Notes under the pieces: generated by a model
Database searches by the model: none
Told to the model about the DNA's origin: nothing
What the model saw: only the letters and a program-made list of their open reading frames with translations
Translations under genes and position numbers: made by a program
In this document: in pieces, positions 23,168-33,277 of the stretch
How positions within the stretch are numbered: position 1 is the first letter of the stretch
How the letters are laid out: each line of letters starts with the position of its first letter
Assembly: GCA_026388315.1 (NCBI GenBank)
Contig: JAPLKA010000053.1
Location: forward strand, 1-64,000
Source of the DNA: Pseudomonadota bacterium
Lineage (GTDB): Bacteria; Desulfobacterota; Syntrophorhabdia; Syntrophorhabdales; Syntrophorhabdaceae
Length of the DNA: 64,000 nt
Direction of reading: 5' to 3'

Positions 23168-23374
23168 GTGGAGCAGAAAACGCCGCATATCGATTGTCGT
23201 ACATGTCAGCATTTCTATGTAACGTGGGATAAAAGGTTCCCGAAGGGCTGTAAGGCCATGGGATTCAAATGCCGTGAGATGCCTTCTCTTGCAGTCTTTA
23301 AATCTTCCGGTGTTCAATGTCTCTACTATGAAGTGAAAGAAACAAAAAGCAGCGACCTCGCTAATCATTCCTGA
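23168..23374 (+). CDS. Small cysteine-rich protein (likely metal-binding)
   Basis: A 68-residue protein with a GTG start. Four cysteines in the order 'CRTCQHFYVTW' ... 'KGCKAMGFKC' and the phrase 'FKSSGVQCLYYE' are typical of a small conserved family of zinc-ribbon-like proteins found in anaerobes, whose function is unknown. It follows the hypothetical protein by 6 bp. Its end overlaps the 3' end of the cyclase gene on the other strand by 14 bp. Confidence 0.65.
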   Translation: MEQKTPHIDCRTCQHFYVTWDKRFPKGCKAMGFKCREMPSLAVFKSSGVQCLYYEVKETKSSDLANHS

Positions 23375-26054
23375 TGAGGTCTTTGATAGCAATAAACAAT
23401 GGGATGCAAAGGCCGAGAGCCCCCCCTCCGATAAAAAATAATTTCTGATAAAAACGCACGTTAGAGATCGGCGATACATCGAGCCGTAAAAGCACAACAT
23501 TAAGGTAATACGCAAAAAGGGGGAAAATAAAAAACCCTATAACGAGCACGATCGATAAGGATATTAGACTGCATTTGGCAAACCTGAAAAAACTCTGCAT
23601 GCATTGTTTCAGATAATACAAATTTTCGAATTTTGACTCCACATGTTTTAATTCATCAGATAGTTCGTCACACACCGATTCGTACTCATCGAACCTTTCG
23701 TGTGAGATTGACTTCATGGCCTCCAACACTCTATCAAACTTTTCTGAAATAATCTGCAATTGATTCCGGTAAGACCCTGCCAGCCTCTGATATGTATATG
23801 TATCAACGAATTCAAGGTCTTTTTTGACGCGAATATCAAGGAGATGGACCGATGCAGTAAGCGCCTTTTTCCTTTCTTTAAAAAGATCTCTGCACTTTGA
23901 GGTAATGAGACTGCAATAATCTGCGGCATCTAAATAGCCAAAATAACTGTTCAGGGCAAGCGTATTTTTAACTTTTAGAAATAGTGACTGAATTTCTGCA
24001 ACTGACTGTTTATCGTGCATTTCCTTCGACCCTGCATATTCATTTTCAGCTACCGGTAAAAGAGATGTGGCATCTTCCTTCGCCCTCCTGAACAAGATGA
24101 TCATTTGGGGTATGATAAAGTCGCTGTAGGGTATAAGCTCCGGGTCCATATAGGCATACATAAAATATTCCCTGTTATTTTGGATGAGTTTTATGAGCCG
24201 TTGAATTGCCAGAGTTTCTTCCCGTTGCTGAAACTTAATGATAATATCCATGTATACAGCATCAATACAATGCGGATTTTTTAAAAGTATATCGCCTATC
24301 ATTTTTGATGCATCACGGGGTTTGTTATTCAGAACATAAAGACGGGCAATAAGAAGCTGTATAAAGGTTTTGTGTACACCCATTTTTACATGGGAGAGGG
24401 CTGTATCAAAATAGCTCTCTGCACGAACAAAATCGCTCTTTTCGATACAGAAATACCCCAGAATACAATATACCCTGAAATCATCCGGCTTGTTTTCAAG
24501 TACCTTCCTGAGGGTGGATTCTGCCTTATCGAGATCGGATATGCGCAAAGAGTCCTGTGCAAGCCATACCAACCCTCCTTGCGTCTCGCTTTTATCCTCC
24601 CGGACAACAAGCCAGTCTTCGCCGGTGGCATTCCATATGGCCCTGAAAAAACGGAGTTGATACACCCTCGTTAGCTCATAAAAACTATAATACGGGAGTT
24701 TTATCGATGTATCCGGATTCTTCTCTTCGTCCTCTTTCACTGCATCGGGGTTGGCCTCTTCTGAGAGAAACAGTTTTAAAAAGAGTTCATTTATAACTTT
24801 CAAAGAGAGATACCCCAATCTGTTAAGAGCATGGGTAATATCGGGCAAGTTTTTCGAGGGGCAATCCGTGCACATGTGCTTTCTGCTCCCGCAGTAATAA
24901 CAAGGGTCATAAGGACCCCGCACAAGTGCATTCCCGTAAGGGAACATTTCTATTTCAGCCTTTTTCTCTTCCCCTGGAGAGACCACCCTATAGAATATCC
25001 TCCCGCCGATCCCTTCAGAGACCTGAACAATAGGAACATTTTCAAAGTTTTTTATTATGTGATAAGCATCTTCTGAAAAGTTGATGTCTCCGGGTATTAT
25101 CTCTTCCTGGTTAGCGTGGTAGCCATTCGATATAAGGTCATCTTCTGAAAAGTCGTAACTCACATCAATAACGATTTGAACGGGGAAAGGGGTCTGCTGT
25201 CCAGCTTCTTCCAGTTTGTCTGATATGAAATCCCTGATACCTGCCGCCACGCCATTGGCTGATCCAGCTTCTGTGAAAAACATCATGATAGATTTATCCG
25301 GAAATACCTTTTTTTTTTTTTTTTTCCCTTCCCACAATGCATTCTCTGCCATGGTAAAATCTTCCCAGATTGTATTAAATTTACTATCACCCAATACCGT
25401 TACAGGACGGGCATAGAGCATAATACTGGTTGCAGGATTCAATTCAACCGCTTCGTCCCAGAAAACCCTGTAGACAATAAGACCGTCCGGGATATTTTTT
25501 CTGTCCCAGTTGGGTAATAAATCGAAATGGACAAGAGGCACATCTTTAACAAGATCGTAGACCTCGTGGGATATATAAACTTGATCGCCACGGGCAAGGC
25601 TTGTTAGTTTTGATGCCACGTTGACCACGTCCCCATATATATCTTCTTTCTCAACAATAACACTCCCATAATGAATACCGACCCTCACATGCATCTGACC
25701 GGCAGTGTCACCCTTTCCGTTCTCCATCTGATATCTTTGCTGCATTTTAATGGCTGCCTTAAACGCCTCTGCGGGATAGAGGAAATAGGCCATGATAGAA
25801 TCGCCAATGAGTTTTATGACCTTCCCGCCATGCCCGGCAATGACTGATGAGGCGATATCGTGATGGCTGCGAAGCATATCTCTCCCGAGCTTATCCCCAT
25901 GGGCCTTGAAATAGTCTGTGGAACCGACAATATCCGTAAAGAGAACGGCAATTTTTACCATCGGGTCCTCAGGGCAGTGCTGTACGAGGGACTGGAGATC
26001 TGTTTTGAAGTGTTTTTCCGGTGGGTATGCGTAAGTATTCATGGATGCATACAT
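23361..26054 (-). CDS. Class III adenylate/guanylate cyclase with TPR region and membrane anchor
   Basis: The 897-residue protein has an N-terminal cyclase catalytic domain (about 30-200; metal-binding 'VLFTDIVGSTDYF' and 'KLIGDSIMAYF', 'IYGDVVNVASKL', where the usual transition-state Arg is Lys). A middle region carries a C-x2-C-x4-H-x-C-x2-C knuckle ('CYYCGSRKHMCTDC'); then come TPR-like helices (about 490-640), a coiled coil, and two C-terminal membrane helices. It should make cyclic nucleotides at the membrane. After residue 240 the gene has a run of 17 A (25325-25309), giving six lysines, which is prone to slippage. The substrate (ATP or GTP) cannot be told. Confidence 0.85.
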   Translation of the reverse strand: MYASMNTYAYPPEKHFKTDLQSLVQHCPEDPMVKIAVLFTDIVGSTDYFKAHGDKLGRDMLRSHHDIASSVIAGHGGKVIKLIGDSIMAYFLYPAEAFKAAIKMQQRYQMENGKGDTAGQMHVRVGIHYGSVIVEKEDIYGDVVNVASKLTSLARGDQVYISHEVYDLVKDVPLVHFDLLPNWDRKNIPDGLIVYRVFWDEAVELNPATSIMLYARPVTVLGDSKFNTIWEDFTMAENALWEGKKKKKKVFPDKSIMMFFTEAGSANGVAAGIRDFISDKLEEAGQQTPFPVQIVIDVSYDFSEDDLISNGYHANQEEIIPGDINFSEDAYHIIKNFENVPIVQVSEGIGGRIFYRVVSPGEEKKAEIEMFPYGNALVRGPYDPCYYCGSRKHMCTDCPSKNLPDITHALNRLGYLSLKVINELFLKLFLSEEANPDAVKEDEEKNPDTSIKLPYYSFYELTRVYQLRFFRAIWNATGEDWLVVREDKSETQGGLVWLAQDSLRISDLDKAESTLRKVLENKPDDFRVYCILGYFCIEKSDFVRAESYFDTALSHVKMGVHKTFIQLLIARLYVLNNKPRDASKMIGDILLKNPHCIDAVYMDIIIKFQQREETLAIQRLIKLIQNNREYFMYAYMDPELIPYSDFIIPQMIILFRRAKEDATSLLPVAENEYAGSKEMHDKQSVAEIQSLFLKVKNTLALNSYFGYLDAADYCSLITSKCRDLFKERKKALTASVHLLDIRVKKDLEFVDTYTYQRLAGSYRNQLQIISEKFDRVLEAMKSISHERFDEYESVCDELSDELKHVESKFENLYYLKQCMQSFFRFAKCSLISLSIVLVIGFFIFPLFAYYLNVVLLRLDVSPISNVRFYQKLFFIGGGALGLCIPLFIAIKDLIRND
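25309..25325. repeat. A17/T17 homopolymer inside the cyclase gene
   Basis: Seventeen T on the plus strand (A on the coding strand) encode 'KKKKKK' between the cyclase and middle domains. A change of one base would shift the frame and remove everything after the catalytic domain. Confidence 0.9.
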
Positions 26055-26147
26055 CTGTTATCGCATAATTCTACTTTTTCTTTAATGCAAGGAAGGGTGA
26101 GCGTTCAGGCCCACCCCTTGCGGATTTAGTCTTGATAGCTTAATCGG

Positions 26148-28496
26148 CTAAGCGAGACAAATATCTATCGCTTCATCCATCTTTTCGATGAATGTAAACT
26201 GCATATTTTCCTTGATACTTTCCGGCACCTCTTCAAGGTCTTTTTCGTTCAGTTTAGGCAGGACAACATTCCTTATACCTGCCCTCCTTGCTGCCAGCAC
26301 CTTCTGCTTTATTCCTCCTACAGGCAATACAAGCCCTCTGAGGGTTATCTCTCCTGTCATTGCAACGTCATTCCTCACAAGCTTGTCCGTAAGTAAGGAA
26401 ACAAGCGATACAAGCATCGTTACACCTGCAGATGGCCCATCCTTTGGTATTCCGCCCTGCGGGACATGGATATGGATATCATTTTTCTCAAAGAAATCTT
26501 CAGCAATCTCATAATCTGCCGCCTTGCTCCGTATATAGCTCAGGGCAGCCTGGGCCGACTCCTTCATCACATCTCCGAGCTGACCGGTAAGGGACAGAGC
26601 GCCCTTACCCCTCATCTTTGTGGACTCGATAAAGAGAATATCGCCACCCGTCGGTGTCCATGCAAGCCCGGTAGCAACTCCGGAATATTTTGTCCTCTCG
26701 GCAACTTCTGAGAAAACTTTTATAGGTCCGAGGTATCCGTGGATGCTGCCTGCTGTAACTACCTTCTTTTCAGTATCCCCTTCTGCCACATTTTTTGCAA
26801 CAGCCCGGCATATTGCGGCAATCTCCCTTTCCAGGTTTCTTACCCCTGATTCTCTTGTGTATGAACGGATAATGATCTTAATGGCTTCATCCGCAAACTC
26901 GATCCAATCTTCGTTCAAACCATGTTCTTTTATCTCCTTCGGGATCAGGAACTGCCTTGATATCATAAGCTTTTCCTCTTCGGTATAGCCAGGCAGCTCA
27001 AGGACCTCCATCCTGTCCTTCAGGGCAGGGGGTATCGGGTCAAGCTGGTTCGCCGTTGCGATAAACATCACCTTGGACAGGTCAAAAGGCACTTCAAGGT
27101 AATGGTCGCTGAAAGAAAAGTTCTGTTCCGGGTCTAATACCTCAAGTAAGGCGCTCGAAGGATCACCTCTGAAATCCATTCCAATCTTATCTACCTCGTC
27201 AAGCATGAACACCGGGTTATTTGAGCCTGTCTTTTTAATACCCTGTATAATCCTCCCAGGCAATGCCCCGACATAGGTTCTTCTGTGTCCCCTGATCTCC
27301 GCCTCATCCCTTATGCCGCCCAGGGATATCCTCATGAACTTCCTGCCAAGAGCCCGGGCGATGGACTTGCCAAGGGATGTTTTACCAACCCCCGGCGGCC
27401 CGACAAAACAGAGGATGGGGCCCTTCATGTCCGATTTCAATTTTCTCACAGCAAGGTATTCAAGGATCCTTTTTTTTACCTTTTCGAGGTCATAATGGTC
27501 TTCATTAAGGATGATATTAGCGGCTTCAATGTCGAGATTGTCTTCAGTATTTATTGACCATGGCACTTCCGTGAGCCAATCAAGGTATGTCCGTGAAACA
27601 GTATATTCTGCTGACATGGTACTCATTTTGGAGAGCCTGTCGAGCTCTTTTTCTGCAACCTTCCTGGCTTCGGGCGGCATGTTTGCTTCTGTGATCTTCT
27701 TCCTCAACTCATCTATCTCTGTAAATTTGTCGTCTGTTTCGCCAAGTTCCTTCTGGATAGCCTTCAGCTGCTCTCTCAGATAGTACTCCCTCTGGGTCTT
27801 GTCGATACCTTCTTTCACATTGGTCTGTATCCTGCTGCTTAATTCAAGGGTTTCTACTTCCCTGTTCAGAAAAATAGTGATCTTCTTAAGTCTCTCTTTC
27901 AAATCAATCTTTTCAAGTATCTCTTGTTTCTCCACTACACTGATGTTGATGGTCGATGCAATGAGGTCTGCCAGATTTCCGGGGTGCTCCACTTTTGTTG
28001 CAATATGAGATAGCTCAGATGAGAGATATGGCGCCATTTCTACAGCCTTTTTATAGAGGTTTTTCAGATTGAGATACATGGCATCCACCTCTATATCCTT
28101 CTGATAATCTTCAAAAATAGGAAGGATTTTCGCCCTCAGATGGGGTTCTCTCTGGCTGAACTCGATAAGTTTAAACCTGGACAGGCCCTGTACCACGATC
28201 CGTTGGCTCCCGTCAACCATTTTTACCATCTTCATAATGGTTGCAATAGTGCCAACGGTGTGAAGGTCTTCAATGCCCGGTTCCTCTATATCGGGATTTT
28301 TCTGGGTTATGATCCCGATCATTTTATCCCCGTTCATAACATCATCAATAAGCCTTATTGAGCGCTCTCTGCCAACGATGAGTGGCATAACAAGGTCGGG
28401 GAATGCAACGGTCCCGCGGAGCGACAGAATGGGCAGCTCCGCAGGATAAAATATTCTGTCTTTAATACTTTTGTCGTTTCTAAAACCAATTACCAT
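26148..28496 (-). CDS. lon: ATP-dependent protease Lon
   Basis: Lon unfolds and degrades damaged and regulatory proteins in the cytoplasm. The 782 residues have the N-terminal substrate domain ('LPILSLRGTVAFPDLVMPL'), AAA+ module with Walker A 'GPPGVGKTSLGKSI' and Walker B 'NPVFMLDEVDKI', and protease domain with the catalytic Ser in 'PKDGPSAGVTM' and Lys in 'GGIKQKVLAARRAGI'. Normal full length. It starts 10 bp after dnaK ends and must be transcribed with it, an arrangement that joins chaperone and protease in one heat-shock unit. Confidence 0.98.
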   Translation of the reverse strand: MVIGFRNDKSIKDRIFYPAELPILSLRGTVAFPDLVMPLIVGRERSIRLIDDVMNGDKMIGIITQKNPDIEEPGIEDLHTVGTIATIMKMVKMVDGSQRIVVQGLSRFKLIEFSQREPHLRAKILPIFEDYQKDIEVDAMYLNLKNLYKKAVEMAPYLSSELSHIATKVEHPGNLADLIASTINISVVEKQEILEKIDLKERLKKITIFLNREVETLELSSRIQTNVKEGIDKTQREYYLREQLKAIQKELGETDDKFTEIDELRKKITEANMPPEARKVAEKELDRLSKMSTMSAEYTVSRTYLDWLTEVPWSINTEDNLDIEAANIILNEDHYDLEKVKKRILEYLAVRKLKSDMKGPILCFVGPPGVGKTSLGKSIARALGRKFMRISLGGIRDEAEIRGHRRTYVGALPGRIIQGIKKTGSNNPVFMLDEVDKIGMDFRGDPSSALLEVLDPEQNFSFSDHYLEVPFDLSKVMFIATANQLDPIPPALKDRMEVLELPGYTEEEKLMISRQFLIPKEIKEHGLNEDWIEFADEAIKIIIRSYTRESGVRNLEREIAAICRAVAKNVAEGDTEKKVVTAGSIHGYLGPIKVFSEVAERTKYSGVATGLAWTPTGGDILFIESTKMRGKGALSLTGQLGDVMKESAQAALSYIRSKAADYEIAEDFFEKNDIHIHVPQGGIPKDGPSAGVTMLVSLVSLLTDKLVRNDVAMTGEITLRGLVLPVGGIKQKVLAARRAGIRNVVLPKLNEKDLEEVPESIKENMQFTFIEKMDEAIDICLA

Positions 28497-28506
28497 TAAG
28501 CGCCCC

Positions 28507-30426
28507 CTATTTCTTCACATCCTCAAATTCAGCATCTACAACGTCATCATCACCTTTACGGCCTCCCTGTTGTGCCCCCTGCTCTCCGGCACCCTGTCCG
28601 TCAGGCCCTCTTGGACCCGTTTCGGCAGTCTTCTTATACAAGGTCTCCGCAAGCTTGTGTGAAGCCTTCGTGAGGTCATCAATTGCCCGCTTCATCCTAT
28701 CCGGATCACCGCTCTTTAATGCATCCCTACCGGAGGACAACGCATCTTCCAGGGTTTTAGCGTCATCGCCCGGCAGTTTATCCCTGTTTTCATTTAATGT
28801 CTTTTCTGTCGAGTAAATAAGGTTATCGAGCTGGTTTTTCGTCTCAATTTCCTGCTTTCTCTTTCTATCCTCTTCGGCATGCAATTCAGCATCCTTCACC
28901 AAATTTTTTATTTCTTCCTCATTGAGGCCTGTTGATGCGGTAATCCTGATATTCTGTTCCTTTCCGGTAGCCATATCTTTTGCCATGACATGGAGTATGC
29001 CGTTGGCGTCTATATCAAATGTCACCTCTATCTGTGGAATTCCCCTCGGCGCCGCCGGAAGACCAACGAGCTGGAATCTTCCCAGTGTCCTGTTGTCTCT
29101 GGCTAATTCCCTCTCGCCCTGCAAAATATGGATTTCAACGGTTGTCTGACTGTCTTCAGCGGTGGTGAATATCTGGCTCTTCTTTGTGGGTATTGTGGTA
29201 TTCCTCTCAATAACCTTTGTCATTACACCACCTAAAGTCTCGATACCAAGCGAGAGAGGGGTCACATCGAGAAGCAGCACATCTTTCACCTCACCAGCTA
29301 AAACACCGGCCTGTACCGCTGCACCGAGCGCCACAACCTCGTCGGGGTTTACGCCCCTGTGGGGTTCTCTTCCAAAGAAGCTTTTCACAATTTCCTGAAC
29401 CTTCGGTATCCTCGTAGAACCACCCACAAGAACAACTTCATCTATCTTGTCCTTGCTCAGTTTTGCATCCTCAAGTGCCCTTTTGCATGGTCCGATGGTT
29501 TTCTGGATAATATCATCAGCAAGCTGCTCAAGCTCTGCCCTTCTCAGCTTCATGTTGAGGTGCTTCGGACCCGCACTGTCGGCAGTGATAAAGGGAAGAT
29601 TTATCTCTGTTTCAATTGCCGTGGAAAGCTCAATCTTTGCCCTTTCCCCTGCTTCCCTAAGTCTCTGCAACGCCATCCGGTCTTTTGAGAGGTCTATGCC
29701 CTGATCTTTCTTAAACTCAGAGACAATCCATTCAATAACCTTCTGGTCAATATCGTCACCACCAAGGTGGGTATCGCCATTTGTTGATTTTACTTCAACA
29801 ACATTATCACCCACTTCGAGGATTGAAACATCGAAAGTGCCGCCACCAAAGTCATAAACCGCTATGGTCTCATCCTTCTTCTTGTCAAGTCCGTAAGCAA
29901 GGGCAGATGCCGTGGGCTCATTGATAATACGGAGAACATTGAGACCCGCTATCCTTCCGGCATCTTTTGTAGCCTGCCTCTGAGAGTCGTTGAAATATGC
30001 AGGAACCGTAATAACCGCATCTTCTATTGTCTGGCCGAGATAAGCCTCTGCGGATTTTCTGAGCTTTTGAAGCACGAAGGCGGAAATTTCCTGCGGTGTA
30101 TACTGTTTGCCTCTTACTTCAACCCTCACATTCCCTTCCTGGTCTGCCACAACCTTATACGGGACAGTCTTGATCTCTCCCTGTACCTCACTGAATCTTC
30201 TTCCCACAAATCTCTTGATAGAAAAAACCGTGTTTTCCGGGTTTGTGATGGCCTGCCTTTTTGCAGTCTGGCCGACCAGTATCTCGCCATCTTTGGTGAA
30301 AGCAACAACACTTGGCGTTAATCTGCTTCCTTCCTCATTTATGATAATTTTCGGCTCTCCGCCCTCCATAATTGCTACAACAGAGTTGGTGGTACCGAGG
30401 TCAATCCCTATCACTTTTTTAGCCAT
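28507..30426 (-). CDS. dnaK: Molecular chaperone DnaK (Hsp70)
   Basis: DnaK binds exposed hydrophobic segments of proteins in an ATP cycle driven by DnaJ and GrpE. The 639 residues include the nucleotide-binding domain ('[12 protein letters not shown]', '[13 protein letters not shown]', '[12 protein letters not shown]'), the peptide-binding domain and the C-terminal lid ending '[11 protein letters not shown]'. GGAGG precedes the ATG. grpE and dnaJ are not adjacent; lon follows instead. Confidence 0.98.
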   Translation of the reverse strand: MAKKVIGIDLGTTNSVVAIMEGGEPKIIINEEGSRLTPSVVAFTKDGEILVGQTAKRQAITNPENTVFSIKRFVGRRFSEVQGEIKTVPYKVVADQEGNVRVEVRGKQYTPQEISAFVLQKLRKSAEAYLGQTIEDAVITVPAYFNDSQRQATKDAGRIAGLNVLRIINEPTASALAYGLDKKKDETIAVYDFGGGTFDVSILEVGDNVVEVKSTNGDTHLGGDDIDQKVIEWIVSEFKKDQGIDLSKDRMALQRLREAGERAKIELSTAIETEINLPFITADSAGPKHLNMKLRRAELEQLADDIIQKTIGPCKRALEDAKLSKDKIDEVVLVGGSTRIPKVQEIVKSFFGREPHRGVNPDEVVALGAAVQAGVLAGEVKDVLLLDVTPLSLGIETLGGVMTKVIERNTTIPTKKSQIFTTAEDSQTTVEIHILQGERELARDNRTLGRFQLVGLPAAPRGIPQIEVTFDIDANGILHVMAKDMATGKEQNIRITASTGLNEEEIKNLVKDAELHAEEDRKRKQEIETKNQLDNLIYSTEKTLNENRDKLPGDDAKTLEDALSSGRDALKSGDPDRMKRAIDDLTKASHKLAETLYKKTAETGPRGPDGQGAGEQGAQQGGRKGDDDVVDAEFEDVKK

Positions 30427-30467
30427 GTTTGTATCCTCCCCGAATATAATAAGATTAATTTTACTTA

Positions 30468-30496
30468 AATATAATGTCCCTGTGGGGGGTTGTCAA
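30468..30496 (-). promoter_or_regulatory. Promoter of dnaK-lon
   Basis: On the minus strand TTGACA (30496-30491), 17 bp, TATATT (30473-30468). It is a sigma70-like promoter about 35 bp before dnaK. I see no CIRCE repeat and no clear sigma32 box. Confidence 0.6.
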
Positions 30497-30558
30497 TGTC
30501 ACGAGGGTAATAAAAAGAGTTCGGGGTTATGAGCTCGGAGCAAACAACCTGATGCCGG

Positions 30559-31377
30559 TCAACGGATACCCGTCTTTACATTTTTATACACAAGCGTTGA
30601 GATGAAGAAGAGGAAGTTAAGTATGACAATGGTTGCCCCTGCGGGAAGGTCCATGACAAAGGAGATGAATATCCCCAAAACAACAGAGAGGACGCCCGCC
30701 ACAACAGACAGGACAATCGTTAATTTAAAACCCTTCGCCATCTGTAGTGCTGTAACGGGCGGAAGCACAAGGAGCGCCGATATGAGCATAACCCCCACCA
30801 TTTTCATGGCAAGAACGACTGTGACAGCAGTGAGCAGGACAAGCATCATATTTATTCTCTCTGTTTTTATCCCGGACACACTGGCCGATTCCTCATCAAA
30901 GGTTACCGAGAGGAGCTCATGATAGAAGCAGAGGATTACAATGAGAAGTGCTAAGGAAAGTACAATAGAAATGAACACTTCCGCTGTACTGATGGAAAGG
31001 ATATTTCCAAAGAGATAACTGAAGAGGTCCACATTAAATCCCCCGGCAGCGCTTGCAATAATGACCCCGATGGCAATACCGAGAGAAGATACGATACCGA
31101 TGGCAGAATCCCCGTAAAGGCGAGCCTTTGCTATCAGTTTAAGTATCCCTATGGAACTCGCCATTACAATGGGTATCGCTATGTAAACGGGATAAAACCT
31201 CAAAAGCAGACCTATGGCAACACCCCCGAATGTGACATGGGCAAGACCGTCCCCGATTAACGAAAGACGTCTCAGGACAAGAAATACCCCCAGCGTTGAG
31301 CACAGAATTGCAATGAAAGAACCGGCGATCAACGCCCTCTGGATAAAACCGTGGCTTAGGAGATCAAGTATGTCCAT
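30559..31377 (-). CDS. znuB: Metal ABC transporter permease (ZnuB-like)
   Basis: 272 residues with eight or so membrane helices in the ABC-3 (ZnuB/MntB) pattern, including 'SLIGDGLAHVTFGGVAIGLLL' and 'MLISALLVLPPVTALQMAKGF'. It is the membrane channel of a zinc (or manganese) importer; ZnuC and ZnuA are encoded upstream on the same strand. The metal is inferred to be zinc from the His-rich binding protein. Confidence 0.88.
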   Translation of the reverse strand: MDILDLLSHGFIQRALIAGSFIAILCSTLGVFLVLRRLSLIGDGLAHVTFGGVAIGLLLRFYPVYIAIPIVMASSIGILKLIAKARLYGDSAIGIVSSLGIAIGVIIASAAGGFNVDLFSYLFGNILSISTAEVFISIVLSLALLIVILCFYHELLSVTFDEESASVSGIKTERINMMLVLLTAVTVVLAMKMVGVMLISALLVLPPVTALQMAKGFKLTIVLSVVAGVLSVVLGIFISFVMDLPAGATIVILNFLFFISTLVYKNVKTGIR

Positions 31378-31436
31378 ATATCGATTGCGGATTGCGGATT
31401 CTATTCAATTTCTTGCCTTTTAACTTTTCGACATCA

Positions 31437-31454
31437 CGCAGGCTGAAGCCTGCG
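31437..31454. repeat. Intergenic palindrome between the transporter genes
   Basis: CGCAGGCT-GA-AGCCTGCG is a perfect 8-bp hairpin followed by GCTACC; this palindrome type occurs in many copies in related genomes. The 125-bp gap also holds a small repeat GATTGCG and the word AACTCATAACTCA, which look like repeat debris. Confidence 0.65.
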
Positions 31455-31502
31455 GCTACCAGTCTCCCGCCTTTTAACTCATAACTCATAACTCAACACT
31501 CA

Positions 31503-32270
31503 TCACGGGTTTACCGTATCGTGTCTGTGGCATATCAGGTGCTGTGAATATTCACCAAAATAGCCGGACATTTCATTGGAAGAGCAGAATGCATCAAAGC
31601 TCCCGTAAAAAATTGCCTTCTTATCGAGATAGAGAAGTTTTGAAGCATATTTCCCAATGGTTCCAATATCATGTGTAATAATAACAATGGTAATCTTTTT
31701 CTGCTCATTGAGGGTTGTGAGAATACTGAAAAATTTCTCTCTTGTTTCAGGGTCAAGCGCTGTTGTCGGTTCATCGAGTATAAGCAGTTCCGGCTCACAG
31801 GCCATAGCCTTGGCGATAAGAACCCTCTGCTGCTGCCCTCCGGAAAGTTCCCCGATAAGCTCATCCCTGATATCTGATACATCCATTAACGACAGGGCGC
31901 TATTGATAGCCGGCTCATCGGATTTATTAATGTTTTTCGGGTATTTCTTCCTTGAAAGTAATCCCAGCGATACAATTTCCTTTACCGTTGCAGGGAAATG
32001 AGGGTTAAAAGAATTGATCTTCTGGGGCAAGTAGCCCACCTTATACCAGTCCCCGAAACTGAGCGGATTCGACCCGAAAAGGGATATCGTACCCTTGCTT
32101 GGTTTGAAAAAGCCGAGGATCAGCTTTATCAATGTTGTCTTGCCGGAGCCGTTGGGGCCCACAATCCCGAGATAATCCCCGGCCTCGAGATGAAATGAAA
32201 TATCAGACAACACCTCAATGGAATTATACTGGAAACAGAGGTTTTCGGCGGAAACGATGTTTAAGGACAT
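31503..32270 (-). CDS. znuC: Metal ABC transporter ATPase (ZnuC-like)
   Basis: 255 residues with Walker A 'GPNGSGKTTLIKL', signature 'ELSGGQQQRVLIAKA', Walker B 'LLILDEPTTALDP' and the switch histidine 'ITHD', all intact. It powers the ZnuB channel. It overlaps the binding-protein gene by 10 bp at its start, and a 125-bp gap with repeat-like sequence separates it from znuB. Confidence 0.9.
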   Translation of the reverse strand: MSLNIVSAENLCFQYNSIEVLSDISFHLEAGDYLGIVGPNGSGKTTLIKLILGFFKPSKGTISLFGSNPLSFGDWYKVGYLPQKINSFNPHFPATVKEIVSLGLLSRKKYPKNINKSDEPAINSALSLMDVSDIRDELIGELSGGQQQRVLIAKAMACEPELLILDEPTTALDPETREKFFSILTTLNEQKKITIVIITHDIGTIGKYASKLLYLDKKAIFYGSFDAFCSSNEMSGYFGEYSQHLICHRHDTVNP

Positions 32271-33277
32271 CCAAGTCCCTTTTGCAAACTTTTAAGGTTA
32301 TCTTCCATTATACTCAGAAACGTGATCCTTCTGTCCATTTCCTCTTTACTCACATTGTGGGCGCCGTGGATCTTGAGTAAAACTGCGCCCGTCTCCTTTG
32401 ATACAACTTCTGCAACCCTGGGGGTAATAAGTTCTTCGTAATATATATACTTTATGTCATAGGTCTTCAACATTTTCTTGAGTTCAGTAATACGTCTTGG
32501 TGTTGGTTCTGCGTCCGGCGATCCTTTATAGGCCGCCATATAATGCAGGTCATATCTCTTTGCGAGATAACCGAAGGCAAAATGGCCGCCATGGATAAAG
32601 ACCTTCTGTTTGCATGATGAAAGAGTATCCCTGTATTTCTTATCAATTTCGCCCAACTTTGCCTTGTATGCCTCTGCATTTTTCGTGTAGTAATCCCTGT
32701 TTGCCGGATCCTTCCGGGATAACCCTTCAAGGATATTATCCACCATTTTCTGTGCGTGTGCGATATCGAGCCATATATGAGGATCGAGTTTTCCGTGCCC
32801 ATGTTTCTCTTTATGCCCGTGGTCATCAGTATCATCGCCGCTTTCGCGGAGGGTAATCCCCCTGCTTGCATCCACAACAAGGAGATTCTTGTTGTCAATA
32901 CCTTTCAAGACATTCTCAATCCAGGGTTCCATATACCTTCCCGTATAAATCAACAGGCCGGCTGAATTTATTCTGAGGATATCACCCGGTTTAGGCTCAA
33001 AGCTATGGGCTTCCACGCCTGGAGGGAGAAGAAGGGTAATATTCGCTTTATCGCCTGCCACATTTCTCGTAAAATCATAAACAGGAAACAGGGTCGTAAT
33101 GACCTGAAGCCTTTGCTGTTCCGCTGGTGTCTGTTCCTTTTTCTGGCATCCCGTTACGACAAAAAACATCGTTACCGCAACGCATATAACGCACAAAAGA
33201 ACCCCGGCTTTAAAAGGTAAGCAGTTTGTTTCTCTTAACTTCTCACCTTCCCAACTTCTTATCTTCCGCCCTTCCAT
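32261..33277 (-). CDS. znuA: Zinc-binding lipoprotein of the ABC importer (ZnuA-like)
   Basis: A periplasmic lipoprotein: hydrophobic helix ending in the lipobox 'VVTGC' (Cys about residue 43), then the cluster A-1 fold with 'PPGVEAHSFEPKPGDI', the histidine loop 'DDTDDHGHKEKHGHGKLDPHIW', 'FIHGGHFAFGYLAKRY' and 'IKYIYYEELITPRVAEV'. The His-rich loop is characteristic of zinc-binding members. The start at 33277 lies inside the end of thrC (19-bp overlap); a shorter start closer to the lipobox is possible. Confidence 0.88.
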   Translation of the reverse strand: MEGRKIRSWEGEKLRETNCLPFKAGVLLCVICVAVTMFFVVTGCQKKEQTPAEQQRLQVITTLFPVYDFTRNVAGDKANITLLLPPGVEAHSFEPKPGDILRINSAGLLIYTGRYMEPWIENVLKGIDNKNLLVVDASRGITLRESGDDTDDHGHKEKHGHGKLDPHIWLDIAHAQKMVDNILEGLSRKDPANRDYYTKNAEAYKAKLGEIDKKYRDTLSSCKQKVFIHGGHFAFGYLAKRYDLHYMAAYKGSPDAEPTPRRITELKKMLKTYDIKYIYYEELITPRVAEVVSKETGAVLLKIHGAHNVSKEEMDRRITFLSIMEDNLKSLQKGLGCP

